Shown here one piece after another: positions 10,500-22,499 of a stretch of 33,920 nucleotides of DNA. This DNA comes from Bolinopsis microptera. Lineage: Eukaryota; Ctenophora; Tentaculata; Lobata; Bolinopsidae. The translations under genes were made by a program, and so were the position numbers. The first letter of the stretch is position 1; each line of letters starts with the position of its first letter. The notes beneath the pieces were generated by a model that saw only the letters and a list, made by a program, of their open reading frames with translations, was not told the DNA's origin and did no database searches. The stretch lies in the NCBI RefSeq assembly GCF_026151205.1, contig NW_026971832.1, forward strand, positions 1-33,920, written 5' to 3'.

Positions 10500-12950
10500 G
10501 GACTTTATCCTTTTAATAAAAAACCCTTACAAAGTACCGCCCGAGCCGAGTTGGTTTATTCGGTTTTAAACCCACCAAGGAGACGCCCGCGGTTTGGAAA
10601 ATCACGTTTGTTGACCCCGCACGGTTCCCCCCCCCCACCGATTGTTGTTTTCACTATAATGCCCCCAATAGTCCCCCTGACCGACTTTTACAGGGGGAGC
10701 CGCGCACAACTTCGGTGCGCGGGCCGGTCAATTTCAAACGTTAATGACCAAAGGACCCGCGGCGCCCCGGAGGTTTTTAGTGTTTTTTGGTACCGTACCC
10801 GAGACTGGTTTTGGGGAACCAAAATTATTTTTTACAAGTTATCACCCCCGTTTTTAACGAGTTGGACTCCCGTAGACGGGTTTGGGAGAAATAAATTTTT
10901 TACCGGAATATTAAACCCCCCGTTATAAAACAAATATGCAACGGCCGGCTTAGTTTTTTTCGAGCTTTACCGGCATTTTGGAATTTCCTTATCCCCAGGA
11001 TTGGCAAAACGGTTGGGCCCGTAAAAGTTAGCCAAGCCAATTAAACTACTAAAAAACAAAGCCGATATAGGTAAAAAAGCCACTAGTTTTTTGGAATGTG
11101 ACGTGGCCAACTGCCGAATGTCCCAAATACAATAAAAACGGCCCCCGGGAAACCTTTATTGTTATTTTAGGGGCCTAACTTTCGGAAAAAGTTTAAAAAG
11201 AGAAAATAGAAACGTTTTTTTTTCGGTTTTTTAAAACACAAAAAAATGTTCGCCCTTGTAAAATACACGTTTCCCCCCTCCTCCCCCCTAGAGGAAAAAT
11301 TTCAAAAACCACGGAGGATACAAATTCAAAACAACGTTAAAGATTTTGAATTATCCTTGAAAAAAAAGTCCCAACCCCTCCATCTTTTTAGGCCCTTATA
11401 AAAAACTGCCGGCAAAGCTATTTTAACTTTTTTGCCGGATTTTTTTTGTTATCTGAATGCCTTTCGAAACGGTACAATGGTTCCCCCCGAAAAATGTTTT
11501 TACTCGTCCCCCCATTAAATTTTTCTTCCTTCGAAAGTAGCGCGCCGGAGGCCAAAACCATTAACAATGGGTCCCAATGGATTGGCAGAAAATTCGTTAA
11601 TAAAACCGGGTGGGATACTTGGAAAATAATCGGTTCCACCTCCGGGCGCGGCGTCCCCCCCTGGTAAGGTTTTTTTTAATAAACCATTAAACATAACAAA
11701 CTGACTACGTAAATATCAAAACTTGGGGTTAAATAAAAACGTATGGCCCCCAATGGGGTAAAAAATAATGCATTCGCTTTGGAACAATTGAAGCGTGCAA
11801 AATGCCACCAATTTCCGCTAACGGAGCGGGCGGCCCGGCCGGGGAGGTTTTTCCAACATGCTTGTTGGAAAGAGTTGAAAAATATCAACCATGTATAGTA
11901 ATATTGCCAGCCCAGTAAAAAGTTTTCCCCCCTGCGGGAAAGTGGGGTAAAAATAAAAAGTAGCGATCGACCTTTTGTACTTTAGAAAGCCGGGGGCCGG
12001 CCCCAAATTTAAAAGTTGCCCGAGGTCCATGTTTATTTTTTTGTGCGTTGCCATATGGCCACAATGTTTTTGGCCAATTGGCAAAATTTAAAGCGCGCCA
12101 CTGGGTTTTATGAAACCCCATTATATAATAAACAAATGATAACCAAACGTAAAAAGTTTTCCAAAATAAGTTGACCCTGGGCCGCCTGCGCGCCTCAGCC
12201 CCCTTCACCTAAACCATGTGCTTTTTCCGGCTTCTAAACCTGCGGGCCCGCGGGCAAAAAATGGTTTTTCTACTAAAAAGAGGCGGGGCAGTGGGGCCCA
12301 CGCTAAACTTGCAAAAGCGAAAGGGCCTCCTTGGACATAAGCCCCACGCTCCAGCACTGTCCCCCTCCATCCGCATAACCTCCCAATTCGGTATTAGAAA
12401 TACTATACTAAAAAAAACAAACATATGGCCATAAATATAATAGCCCCCCTAAAGGTCCCACCCCCAGGTTAAAAAACCAAAAAAAGTAGTTGTCAGCGCG
12501 GAAGGCCTTTATCTGGGCTCCGCCCGCCCCTAGCACAATCTTCGCAGAAAAAAACGGGTGGGAATACCCCCCCGTAAAAAAATGGTTTGGTCCAAAAAAG
12601 AGGGAAACTGTTAAACCATACCTAGGGAAAAACGCCCCCGGCCGCCCCCGAGTTTGAAACCCTCGGTGTCCGATTGGTCCCCAAAAATAATGTAACAAAA
12701 ATTATTCCACGAGTATCTACCCGTTTTTAAGGTTTAACCAAACCGAATTGATTGATGGTGTCAATCCCTTCGCCAGCTTTGTGGGCCACATTAGTAGCGT
12801 TGGCAAAATAGGCCCGTGGCATCTTCCCCGCCGATCTACAGAATGCGAGAAACATTATTTTTCAATGCGCCAAGCGCGACCCCTGTAAAAGTTGCATCCG
12901 GCGTTTTACAGAAAACCAAGCAAGAGACCCCTAGGAAGCCTAATAACATT
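10500..12950. other. CpG-rich segment of unlike composition, content unresolved
   Basis: This stretch has many CG-containing words (CCGGCCGGGG near 11836, GCGCGCCACTGG near 12090, GCGGCGCCCCGG near 10758), whereas most of the window is CpG-poor. It holds longer than average fragments of open frame (for example 10551-10928 plus and 11885-12208 minus), but nothing I can assign to a family after reading around the frame breaks. It could be a younger mobile element, a decayed gene, or unrelated DNA joined in assembly. Confidence -1.
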
Positions 12951-14129
12951 AAAAAACGGTTCCAAGAATTTTTTTCCCAAGATCACAACACGAATAAAAT
13001 TAAATAATGAAAAAAAATAATGGGAATGGGCGTGATACCACTGGTGCCTAAAATTTAATAACTTGCTACCCGAGTACCCCCGAACCGGGGCCCCACTTTT
13101 TTTAGTTTTCTGAGCCCCATCGTTTTAAAACATAAACGAAAAATGGGCCCGACCCATCCCCATCTGATCGATGAATTTAGCTAACCCACATAACAATACC
13201 CCCAGTACAAACCGGGCAAAGAGCAGCTGGGCCGCGAAAAGAAGAAAGTGGTGAATGCGGAAGGGCCTAAAATATAACCTTCACTTTAAATCCCCTGAAT
13301 GGGCTTAAAATCCTGGAAAAACCCCACCTTAAGGTTTGATTTTTTTATGTTTTATAAAGTAAATGAAAAACAAAAGAGCATACTGCCGTATTCCCACTTT
13401 TTCCTTTCAAGAAGCCAAATGTATAAGGGAAAATTCAAGTTAAAGTATTAGAATTCTAGCCAAACTCCAACTCCTCACGTCCTGCACTGTCCAAACCCAA
13501 AAAACTTTCATTCCATCCAGGAAAGAACCAAAAAACAACCCCAGGAAAATGGAACAATACCCCAGGGAAGGGTACTCCCCCAAACCCCACCCCTTTTGGG
13601 CGGGGTTTAGTTGATACTTTCCCCCCAACACAAGGCAAGAGCCCCCACTTTGGTCCTACTTGGCCGATGAGTTGGTCCCCCCCCCCCCCCCCCACCCCCC
13701 ACCATCCAGCTTTTACTAAATAGGTTTGGGGTTCCCCCCCCTTTTTTTTTTTTATAATATAACATAGTTTAGTAAAAACCCCCCCTTTTTCAAATATTTT
13801 GCCCGTTTTTTTTTACGGTAAGTAAAAATCAAAAGTGTTAGGTACCACACATTTGTTCCTTAATGCCCTAAACCTTTTTTTTATCTTTAATTCACTAACA
13901 AACCTCACAACAAACTATAACCCCTAAACCATAATACCTAAACACTCGAACCTTAACAGTTTTTTAATAAACACCTGGGGTTACACATGCGCCATGTCTG
14001 ACAAAAATTCGTTATTTTTGTTCCATCACTCCCTTGGGGAAGGAATTTTTACTCTATGTCAGGGTGGAATTGTTTTCGGAATTAAGCAATACACCAAAGT
14101 ACTTTCCCCGATTTTTTTAGCTTAATCTC

Positions 14130-14222
14130 CTATACTCCCTCAAAAAAGCATTTGACTCGGTGTGGAAACAAAAGGCCCCCTGATGTGGAAACTTAGGGAA
14201 GGTTGGGTTTGGTGGCAAATGG
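14130..14222 (+). mobile_element. Fragment of a LINE-type reverse transcriptase
   Basis: The plus strand reads LYSLKKAFDSVWKQ and then, after a single frame slip within GGCCCCCTGATG, L.WKL..VGFGGK. This matches the conserved pattern of non-LTR retrotransposon reverse transcriptases (a D.. or L.KAFDSVW block followed by L..KL...G.GG), which carries the first catalytic Asp, here the D of AFDSV. A weaker trace (LFLFHHSL near 14005-14030) could be the preceding TDA..LHH-type block. The later YADD catalytic motif was not found, so the element is truncated, rearranged or hidden by errors. Jockey- or CR1-like is the likely broad group; the clade is not resolved. Confidence -1.
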
Positions 14223-14229
14223 GGGGAAT

Positions 14230-16900
14230 GCCTACCTAAGGACAATTTTTTTGAAAATTTAAGTTTTTTTTTTGTTTTTCCCCTCTTAGGGAGGGCACGT
14301 AAAAAAGCCCCCTTCTCCTAAAAAAATGGTTTTTTGTTTTTTTTAAATTGGTCCCCCCCCCCTGTCCCCCCAGGATGGTGGCCCTCGATTATGGGGCTGC
14401 CCACCAGGCTATCCCTGTTGTTTCTATCCACCATCCCTTTTTCCCACATTTTTTTTGTTTCGACATGGAAGAACCCTGTTGGTCCCCAACAGTAATGAAG
14501 CAATTCAGGCCCCCGTTTCAAAATTTGCGGATGAACAGGAACCCCAACAAAAGTGAAACTGGAAACGATCTGAAGAAGTCCCCCCTCCCTCTTACCTAGA
14601 GCTTTGCCCGTGGGGATTTCAATAGGGGAAAATGGGGACTTCCTCAAGTGGAAGGAAGGGTCCCCCCATAAAACTGGTAAATGGTGGGAAATAAAACAGA
14701 AAAGTTTAGTTAATGTTTCCAATGCCAAAGATGCGTCAGCTGTTGTATCCCAAAATCCTTTGAAATCTTAGGGTGGAAAAACACCATCTTATCTCCACAG
14801 ACCCAGCAAGCAAAAAGAAAACTGATTTTTGGTTTAATACCACTGGGGACAGTTAAGTTGAGCTTTCAAGGCAGCAAACAGCCCCCAGGGATGTTAATAC
14901 AACAAGCCTAAATCTACCGTTTTGGGGTTTTGTCTCCTGAAAAAGGCAGATAAACAAAATCGTACATTGGGGGAATGAAACCCATAAAAGGTTCCCCCTA
15001 GTTGGGAGGCCATGGCCCCAAAAAACTTGTGAAAATGTTTTTTTTTTTTCCCTCGCCCCTCCTTCGAAGCTTCCGTTTATCTGGGCAAAAAAACTAATGC
15101 CAACAAATGCAGGAACTGGGTAACCAAACCCTTTTTATGGTACAAGGGGTTAAGCCAAAAAAACTGCTGGTGGGAAAAAGCAAGTCCCACCCCCCCTTCC
15201 CCAATGTTTTCAAACATGGCCCATACTAAAAGCCAAAAGTCCTCCCATCCCATTGTGGGAGTACCCCCCACCTTCCGGGTTTCAAACAGAATACTAAAAA
15301 TATCGGTGAAAGCAACGTACCCCCTGAAAGGTATTCCCATAGGTAATCCAAAAAATCGATGGTATACACAACCATGGGGACCTTCAAGAAATACTGCCAA
15401 GAAGAAGATTAAGGAATCGGGTGAAACCACAAAAAATTCCTTTGGGCCCCCAAAGTATGCCGGGATGTTTTTGGCCCGAAAATTTTCTAAAAAATTTGGG
15501 AAAGGTGGAAGTTAAAAATATGCCCGGACTTCTGGTTCCATCCCCCTATAAACCAGGTGGAGCAAAATAATTGGACAAATGATGCCCCTCGAAATTTTGT
15601 ATTCGGCAAGCCTCCCTCCCCCTAGAAAAGCCCTGTCCCACTTAACACCAAAGGCCCTCATAATCAAACAATTTCCAACCTGACTTTTCCGGTTAGGCAA
15701 AGGAATTTTCTTAAGGAAACCATTTAAACAAATGGGAGGGCCATGGTTCCTCAAATTCCCATGGTGTTCCCCTAAAACCCCACCCCCCTGAAGTTTTCCC
15801 CCTCGTTTTATTTTATACCAAGCAGTAGAAAATTTTTGGAGGTTCTTAGTTACCCCCCACTGAGCATTTGGTTATTAAACAAAAACAAATCTTCTAAACT
15901 CATTTCTATATAGCCCTTTTGGACAGACCAGCAATGGGATCTTCTCCCACTCCCCCAAATTGCCACCCTGGGGGGTTCCATGAAAAAGGAAACAAAAACT
16001 TCAATTCAATATACCCCCTGGGGGGACTACTGGTGGGGTCCCCACTTGTTATGGAAACGAATAAACCCTTAAGGGGAAAACCCAAGTCCTCCAATATCTT
16101 TCCCCCCCTTCAGGGTTTGGTTAACGAGGTTGTTTCCCCCCCTCCAGTCCGGAAGATCTGGGGGGTAACCCAACCCTTGGGCCCCCCCTAACCTATAAAA
16201 TCTGCCATCCCGATAGATCCAAAATTCCCATCCCAATCCTGGCAGTGGACTGGTGGGTGTGAAAAACAATGATGAAACCCACGCTAAGAATATGAAGGAT
16301 CACTGTAATATCTAACAAGGGCCCCCACCCACCGCCCAAGGCTTTGGGGGGAGTCCCCTAGTTCCCCCCTATATTAACGGCCAATGCTCCCCCTATCACC
16401 AATTTGGTAATTGTCCGCCCGGGCCCTTAAACCCCAGTCCTGTAATTAAATGTGGGAAGTCCCCCTCCTTTAGGAGACCAGTTGGGGCTTAGACACTTGG
16501 GGTTACTACTGACTGAAATGGAAAAACCTACTTAACTTATTTTGGGATTGGTAGAACCCGTCACCCCTGGTAACATGGAAACATTTGGAGCTAGTTTTTT
16601 TTAAAAGATTAGCCCTTTATTGATATAATTTGTTTCGACTTAGACCCCGCTTGTTTGGATGTAACAACAACATCTCAACCAATTGTTTGTTGGGTTGGTG
16701 TTTACTTTGTTTTAATGTTTTTGGGGAATTTATACTTGTAAGACTTATTTAATTGAATTTTTTTTATAATCCATAAAACATTTGCATTTTTATCCCACAT
16801 GAAAAATTAACTATTGTAAACCTTTTGAGGGAAAAACGTTTTTTTTCCCCCTAAACCAAAAAAAAAAAACCGGTTTTTTTTATCGATCGGGAAATCGTCC
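14230..16900. other. No further gene resolved downstream of the RT fragment
   Basis: Homopolymer-inflated sequence with several frames of 60 to 136 codons on both strands that overlap one another (14318-14728 minus, 15204-15515 plus, 15077-15430 minus, 15919-16191 plus). Composition is less AT-rich than further on. It may be the continuation of the LINE, but I found no YADD, endonuclease or zinc-knuckle motif to support that. Confidence -1.
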
Positions 16901-17049
16901 CCTTTTAAAATTTAAAATTTTGGGGAAAATATATTTTAAATTATAACTGAAATATAACCGACCGGGTCCGTTCGTACTAGAACAACCAAGTGAACTTGAT
17001 CCAACCACCCTTCATAGCAAATTAGTGGGTTTTAATTTTTTTTAAAAAT

Positions 17050-20000
17050 AAAGTCATTTTTATATTTTATTTAAACCTTGTTGGGGGTGAAAGAAAATAT
17101 TTTTAGGGAAAATTTTTATTTTAATTTTTTTTTAAATTTTCAGATCTAAAAATCCCTAAACTTTATTTTTGTTTACTAAAAATGGCCTCATTTGTAAGCC
17201 TAATAATTTTTTAGATTTTACCATCAATCAAATCAATATACTCTCAGGTTATAATAATTAGAACCCCAATGCCCCCTCCTGTAAGCCAATTTTAAGACAA
17301 AATGAATATTCATTAAAACATTTACACTAAATAGCTAAAGATATAGGGTTGTCCCAAAAAACCCCCACCCCTTTCATAAATTTGGGGTGAAATAATCCCG
17401 ATCCCTTCCCAAAATAAAGATTTGGTTACAAGCCAAAGAACCAAAAGATGAATAATAAAGGGCAGCCCGAATTGACTGCTTCCAAATAACGGCCCCCTAT
17501 CTTTTGGCCTGGCCAATCCACTTAATTTCTAAAACTGCCTTCACCCCGGGGGTTTGATCTGGGACAAACAGCATATTTTTGAAATTATTTAATGTATTTT
17601 GTTGCCCCACCGGAAAACTTTGTATCAAAAAGGGCCCAAATCGAGCATATTGACTGAAGCATATGACTAAAAAGGCCAAATATGGTTTTTTTTTTTGTTT
17701 CCTAACTAATCATGGCCCACTACCTAACACAAGCCTTTGTTTTGAACCATTGCGTAATGTATTGGGCTTGTCCCTTCACCCAACCGAAAACAGCTAACAG
17801 AAAAAGAAAGCCTTGGGGATTTTTTGTTTAATCCCCTCCTGAACCCTGTGGATAAAGGGGTTTTTCCAGAAATACCCTAAAGCAGTTTTTGACTTCCTGA
17901 ACCCCCCTGTGGCATAAAAGGTTTATCAGATTATACCTAACGATGGTTAGAATAATGGCCTCAAGTAAGAGGAGCAGTAGGTAATTGAAATCCCCCCCTA
18001 CCAAAAAAAGGGTCAAAATGGGAAAAGCATTGTCTTGAACCCCTATCTTTCAACCTGAATAGATGGAATAGTGGGGATGAATTATTTTTTTACCCATTGT
18101 AATATAAATTATGTAAATACATAAATGCAGTTTGAGGACGTTTTTTCCCTTTGGTCACTAAGTACATTTGGTATTGCCACTAGAGAGTAGTCTCTTCTTG
18201 TTTTTATATTAGTGTGTTTATTGTTTGTCTGTAAGTCGGTTCCTACATCCAACCACTCCCCCTTTTTTAATATTTTCCCCTGATGCGCCCCCCCATTATT
18301 CCTTTACTAAATAGCAACTTTTTTATTAACTCCAAGGTGTTTTCCCAAACAATGTTATGGTTTATACCTCTATATGGAATGGGCCTGCCCCCCTATGTGT
18401 GTTTCCCCCCCCCCCCCCTTTTAGCGTTCCTCAATTTCCAAATCCCCTTTTCCCGAATTACCTTTTGCTACGTTTTTTTGTAAGAAAGATTTTTCCTGAA
18501 ATTGACCAAGGTGTATTTTTTTTTGCCCCAAAAAAATGAAATCAGTACTAGAAGTTTTTTCTTCCGTCCCCCCCCCTTATTCTCTAAACCAGATTTCTTC
18601 TCCTAGATTCCATGGGAAGCGATTGATTTCTATCCTGGGGTTGCCTCCTGGAAGTGGGAAAAAGGGGTAAGTAGTCCCTATATCCTTAAATTAACACAAC
18701 TTTTACCTACAAGTAATATTTTAAAAGGTGTTTTTTACAGTTATTACAAATAATTTAAGTCGCGGTCATGCGTACACATGCGAAACCGCGAAAGCTTATT
18801 AGAACAAGAGGTGAGTGCTTGGCTTGTATGAGATGTTAATGAAATATCCGGTTGGGAAGAAGAAGCGTTGCCTCGCAAGAGGATGTGATATGAGTGCAAT
18901 TGAAGTAAAGACAAGGAAAGTTTAAAAGGAGTAATACGGGGCCAAAATAATGTCGGCTTCAAAAAACGCTCGAAAAAAATAGCTCACCAACAAAATATGT
19001 TTTAAACCTTTTCATAAACTCAGTTTTTCTAAATACTGTTAATCTTGTCCCCCTTATCAAGTAAAACAAGCATGAATCCCAAAATCCCCCTCCCCAAATT
19101 TATACTAACCGGCCATTTTTTATAAGAAACCCTGCAAGGTCCGCCCCCACGGTGACCCAAAAATTAATTTGTGGCTTCCCCCTTTTAAGGTAATTCCAAT
19201 TAAAGAAGCACGTGGGGCAAAATGGAAAGTTTTTTTTCACCCCTTTCGTCTCCACCAAGTTACTACTGAGCTTTATTTTTTAAAAATAAAATATCCAAAG
19301 CTGGCCGCCAAGCATAGCAGATATTAAAGTTGAATGGACCGCCCAAAGAATTTTTCCCTGAGAAAGTTACCGGCTCTCCATACAAAGTAATTTCTCCAGG
19401 TTGGCAAAAAAAAAGTATAACTTTTTTAATTGAATTATTTCCCTTATTTTTTCCTTGTCCTCCCAGGGTTAATCCCAAAAATAAGGTCCCTTATCTAGGA
19501 TTTACAAGTAAATTATACTTTAGGAAAAAAAAGGAGTTGTCCCCTGTATTAAAATAACCTGAAGTCATCTTAAATGGTTTGGCACACAATAGGGTTTAAA
19601 TGTAAAAAATATCCCCCTTTAAAGAGTCAAATATTACATTAGGTTGAATAATAAATAAAAACCATATATGGCTCTACATTTTTTCTAAAAAAATAAGCCT
19701 TGAGATTTTTTAATGAAAAGAGAAGCCTGTAATCCAACAATTAAATTTAATTGTGAACAAAAAGGGGTTTTTTTTAAAAACAACGGATAAGTTTGTAAAA
19801 AACACGAAACCAAGCCCCTAATCTTTCCCCCCTAAAAACAATAATAACCTAAATATCAAAAAAACTTCAATTCACTGTAAAAAAGTTTTAAGTTTTTTTA
19901 GTTTTTAGGCTTAAAACCCCCCAGAATAATCCTGGTATCCTCCCCTTATATAATAAATTGGTTTGGAGAAAAACAGCAGCCATATGGTAAATTAACAAAT

Positions 20001-21480
20001 TAAATTTTAAGATGTTTAAAAACCAGATTAAAATCCTGCCTCATGCCGAGTAATTTGCCTTCCCATTAAGTAATCAACAAAACACAGAGGCCCCACCCAG
20101 AAAGGGGCCCCTCCTGTAACAAAGTTGAACCAAGCAATTCAGGTCCCAAATCAAGGCATCTCCTTCGACTAACTTGTCTCCAAGTTGTATGTGGGGTTAT
20201 ACGCACCAGCAAAAAACAAACCCGAACCAAATAACACTACCCGCCCACCTCTTTACGGCCCACCTAAATCCCCATATTACATACCACATTTCCCTTAAAA
20301 CCAGAAAAAAAAAAAAACCCGGGTTTACTTATTGGCAGCAAACATTATTATATATTAATCGGGTTTTTTTGGAACCTGATAACCCCTTGTCTCCTGTCGA
20401 TATTAAAATTAATTGAAAAAAACCTCCCTTCCCCAGCCTTCAGAACCCCCCCTCCCCAACAAGATAAATTCCATTAACAAGTTAAGCTTGAATAGGATCG
20501 CAAACTCTCCCACAAGCAAGCCCCCAGAAATCCCCCCTTTATTAATGGTATTTAACAATAAAAAAAGGTAGCTTTTTTTATCTCCAAGGATCCCACGGAT
20601 TTTGGGGTTTGGTTCCCAGTGGATGGGTCTGTCCCCACAGTTCACACCAACAAAATGATTAAAATAAATAAAGATTTGTAGAATAATTTCCCTATATTTG
20701 GGTGTGGCTTGGGGTTTTTTGGAAAGGGATGAAAGATCCAGTGAGATAATAAATATGTTAATGCTCTTGAAAAAGTTTTTGACTATTTCCCTTTGAATAA
20801 GTATTGATTTTTCGTTACACAACACTGACCTGGTTTTTAAAATTTTTCCCCCCCTTAAAAAAACCCGTTTAAAAAAAAATGAAGCCCCACGCAAAAAACA
20901 AGCGAAAATAGAGTTAACAATATTTCGACCCCAGGAAAAAACGGTGGTTGCCCACAGCACCGAAGTACTAATTTTTAAACATTAATTTAATCATACTTTC
21001 ACTAACAACTAAACACGCAAAGTTTTAAAATAGCAGAATTAATTATGTAGAAATAGTAAACTGCAAACATTAAAAACAACAGAAATCCAAAAAAGCCTGG
21101 GAGCCCCCTAGATTAATGTTACACACTAACCGTAAATTCCTCCACTCTTCACAGTTAACCCCCGTTGGGGGCCGAATTAATAAATGAAGTTTCACCTCAA
21201 TTTTAAATAAAAGGGACATGGGCACAGCCCAAGCAACAATCCCTACACGGAACCGAAAAACCCACTGAGAGAAATTTTCCTCGTTAAGTGAGCAAGTGGT
21301 GAATGTTTGTGCGGTTTCGATAAGTTGGGTGGGGGTGTATTACCTGGGAAGTCTTTCAAAGTAACAATGTGGATTCTGATTAAAATCCCTTCCCTCAGAA
21401 AACCATGTTACCGGCCAATTGAGGTTAAAATATCAAATATTTCGCCCCCTTTTTCCTAAAAAAGGTGAAAAATTCATTTT
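17050..21480. other. No gene recognised; AT-rich low-quality sequence
   Basis: Mostly runs of A and T with C/G run inflation. A cleaner patch at about 18740-18960 contains GCGGTCATGCG...ACCGC, a short imperfect hairpin. The longest open frame of the window (20409-20960, minus) lies here, but it has no recognisable domain and its composition follows the homopolymer bias. Confidence -1.
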
Positions 21481-21494
21481 GTTTTTTTTGTTAC

Positions 21495-21610
21495 TGGGAA
21501 GAGTGGGGGTTTTTTTCTTTATTACCTGGCTTTTTCCCTTTGTAATTTTGGGTTGAAATAAAACTCCTGCTCCCCCCCCTTTGGGTTTGAATCCCGGTGG
21601 GGGTGCTAAC
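21495..21610 (+). repeat. Possible tRNA-derived SINE fragment
   Basis: GGGTTTGAATCCCGG at 21583-21597 resembles a pol III B box (GGTTCGANTCC) in the extended form typical of SINE heads. Upstream, AGTGGGGGTT and CCTGGCTTTTTCCCTTTGTAA (near 21495-21545) resemble the A-box region and the CTGGCTTTTCACCT-like core of many invertebrate SINEs, with run-length errors. There is no clear tail or target-site duplication, so confidence is low. Confidence -1.
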
Positions 21611-22097
21611 AATGTCAAAAGTGATTTCGGATTTGGTAAAATCTTGCCCTTATAATCAATTTTCCCAAATCCCCCAGGTCCTTGTAATTCAATCTATTAA
21701 ATAGATTTTGTTTTTTAAGATAAATTATTGTTCGTCCCACGGTAACAAAATATCCCGAAGGTAAATTGTTTTCCCCTCAGTTCCCTTACTCTCCATACTA
21801 AAAGGAAGACCCCTTTTCCTGGCAAAAGTTAACCAGAAAACGACCCCCTTTTAACAAAAAATTAAAAAAACAAATAATTTAATTTAACTTTGCAATATCC
21901 TTTAATCAAACCCATATCATAATACGCATTCCATTTCATCGAACCAGAAGAATAACATATATATCCTTATGCAAATGCACTCACCGTGATCCATTATATT
22001 ATCACTTAATTTAATCCTCTTTCCTCCCCTACAAGCTGTAACTATTATATTTTAAAGTTGTTAAGTTGCTGTTTTTAGTATCCTATCTACTAGCCTT

Positions 22098-22284
22098 GTA
22101 CAGTGATATACCAGTGTTAACAGTGTTAAACAGTGGGTTAACAGTGGGGGGTTTATTTACAGTGTTACAGTGGATACAGGTGGTTTACAGTGTTACAGAG
22201 AGTTAATCAGTAACAGTGGTAACAGTGGGGGTTTCCAGTGGTTTTTTTTACAGTGTTAACAGTGTTTTACAGTGTTTTAACAGG
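22098..22284. repeat. Tandem array of ACAGTGTTA units
   Basis: About 187 bp are built from roughly 9 to 12-bp units around ACAGTG followed by TTA, GGTTA or TTTT (for example CCAGTGTTAACAGTGTTAAA near 22111). Roughly 16 copies of CAGTG can be counted. Variation between units is mostly in run length, so much of it may be sequencing error and the true array may be far more regular. Confidence -1.
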
Positions 22285-22499
22285 TGTACTTCACCCCAGC
22301 CCTAATCAGTAAAAAAAATCATTACTGTTTTTGTTATTTATTAAGTCCCCCCCCCCTACAGGGTTTAATGAAACAGTCCAGCCCCCGTAAACCCTGGTTC
22401 CAAGAAACCCCCCCAGCAACCCCTCCCCCACCTCAACTAAAGAAAAATCCCTTGAGAATTCCCAGGAGATTCGTAAGCCCCCCCTAACACTCGACAATT

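Noticed and set aside
8610-13700. Runs of 10 or more C or G as possible G-quadruplex sites
   Set aside because: Inflated mononucleotide runs occur everywhere after 5450 and are best explained as consensus error.
17828-18016. GGDFN word resembling the endonuclease motif of LINE elements
   Set aside because: The neighbouring residues are a run of Leu with none of the other endonuclease motifs, so the five-residue match is probably chance.
20409-20960. 183-codon minus-strand open frame, the longest in the window
   Set aside because: It lies in homopolymer-inflated sequence, has no recognisable domain, and its Phe/Lys/Gly/Pro content follows the T, A, G and C runs. An intact real frame would be unlikely there given the error rate.
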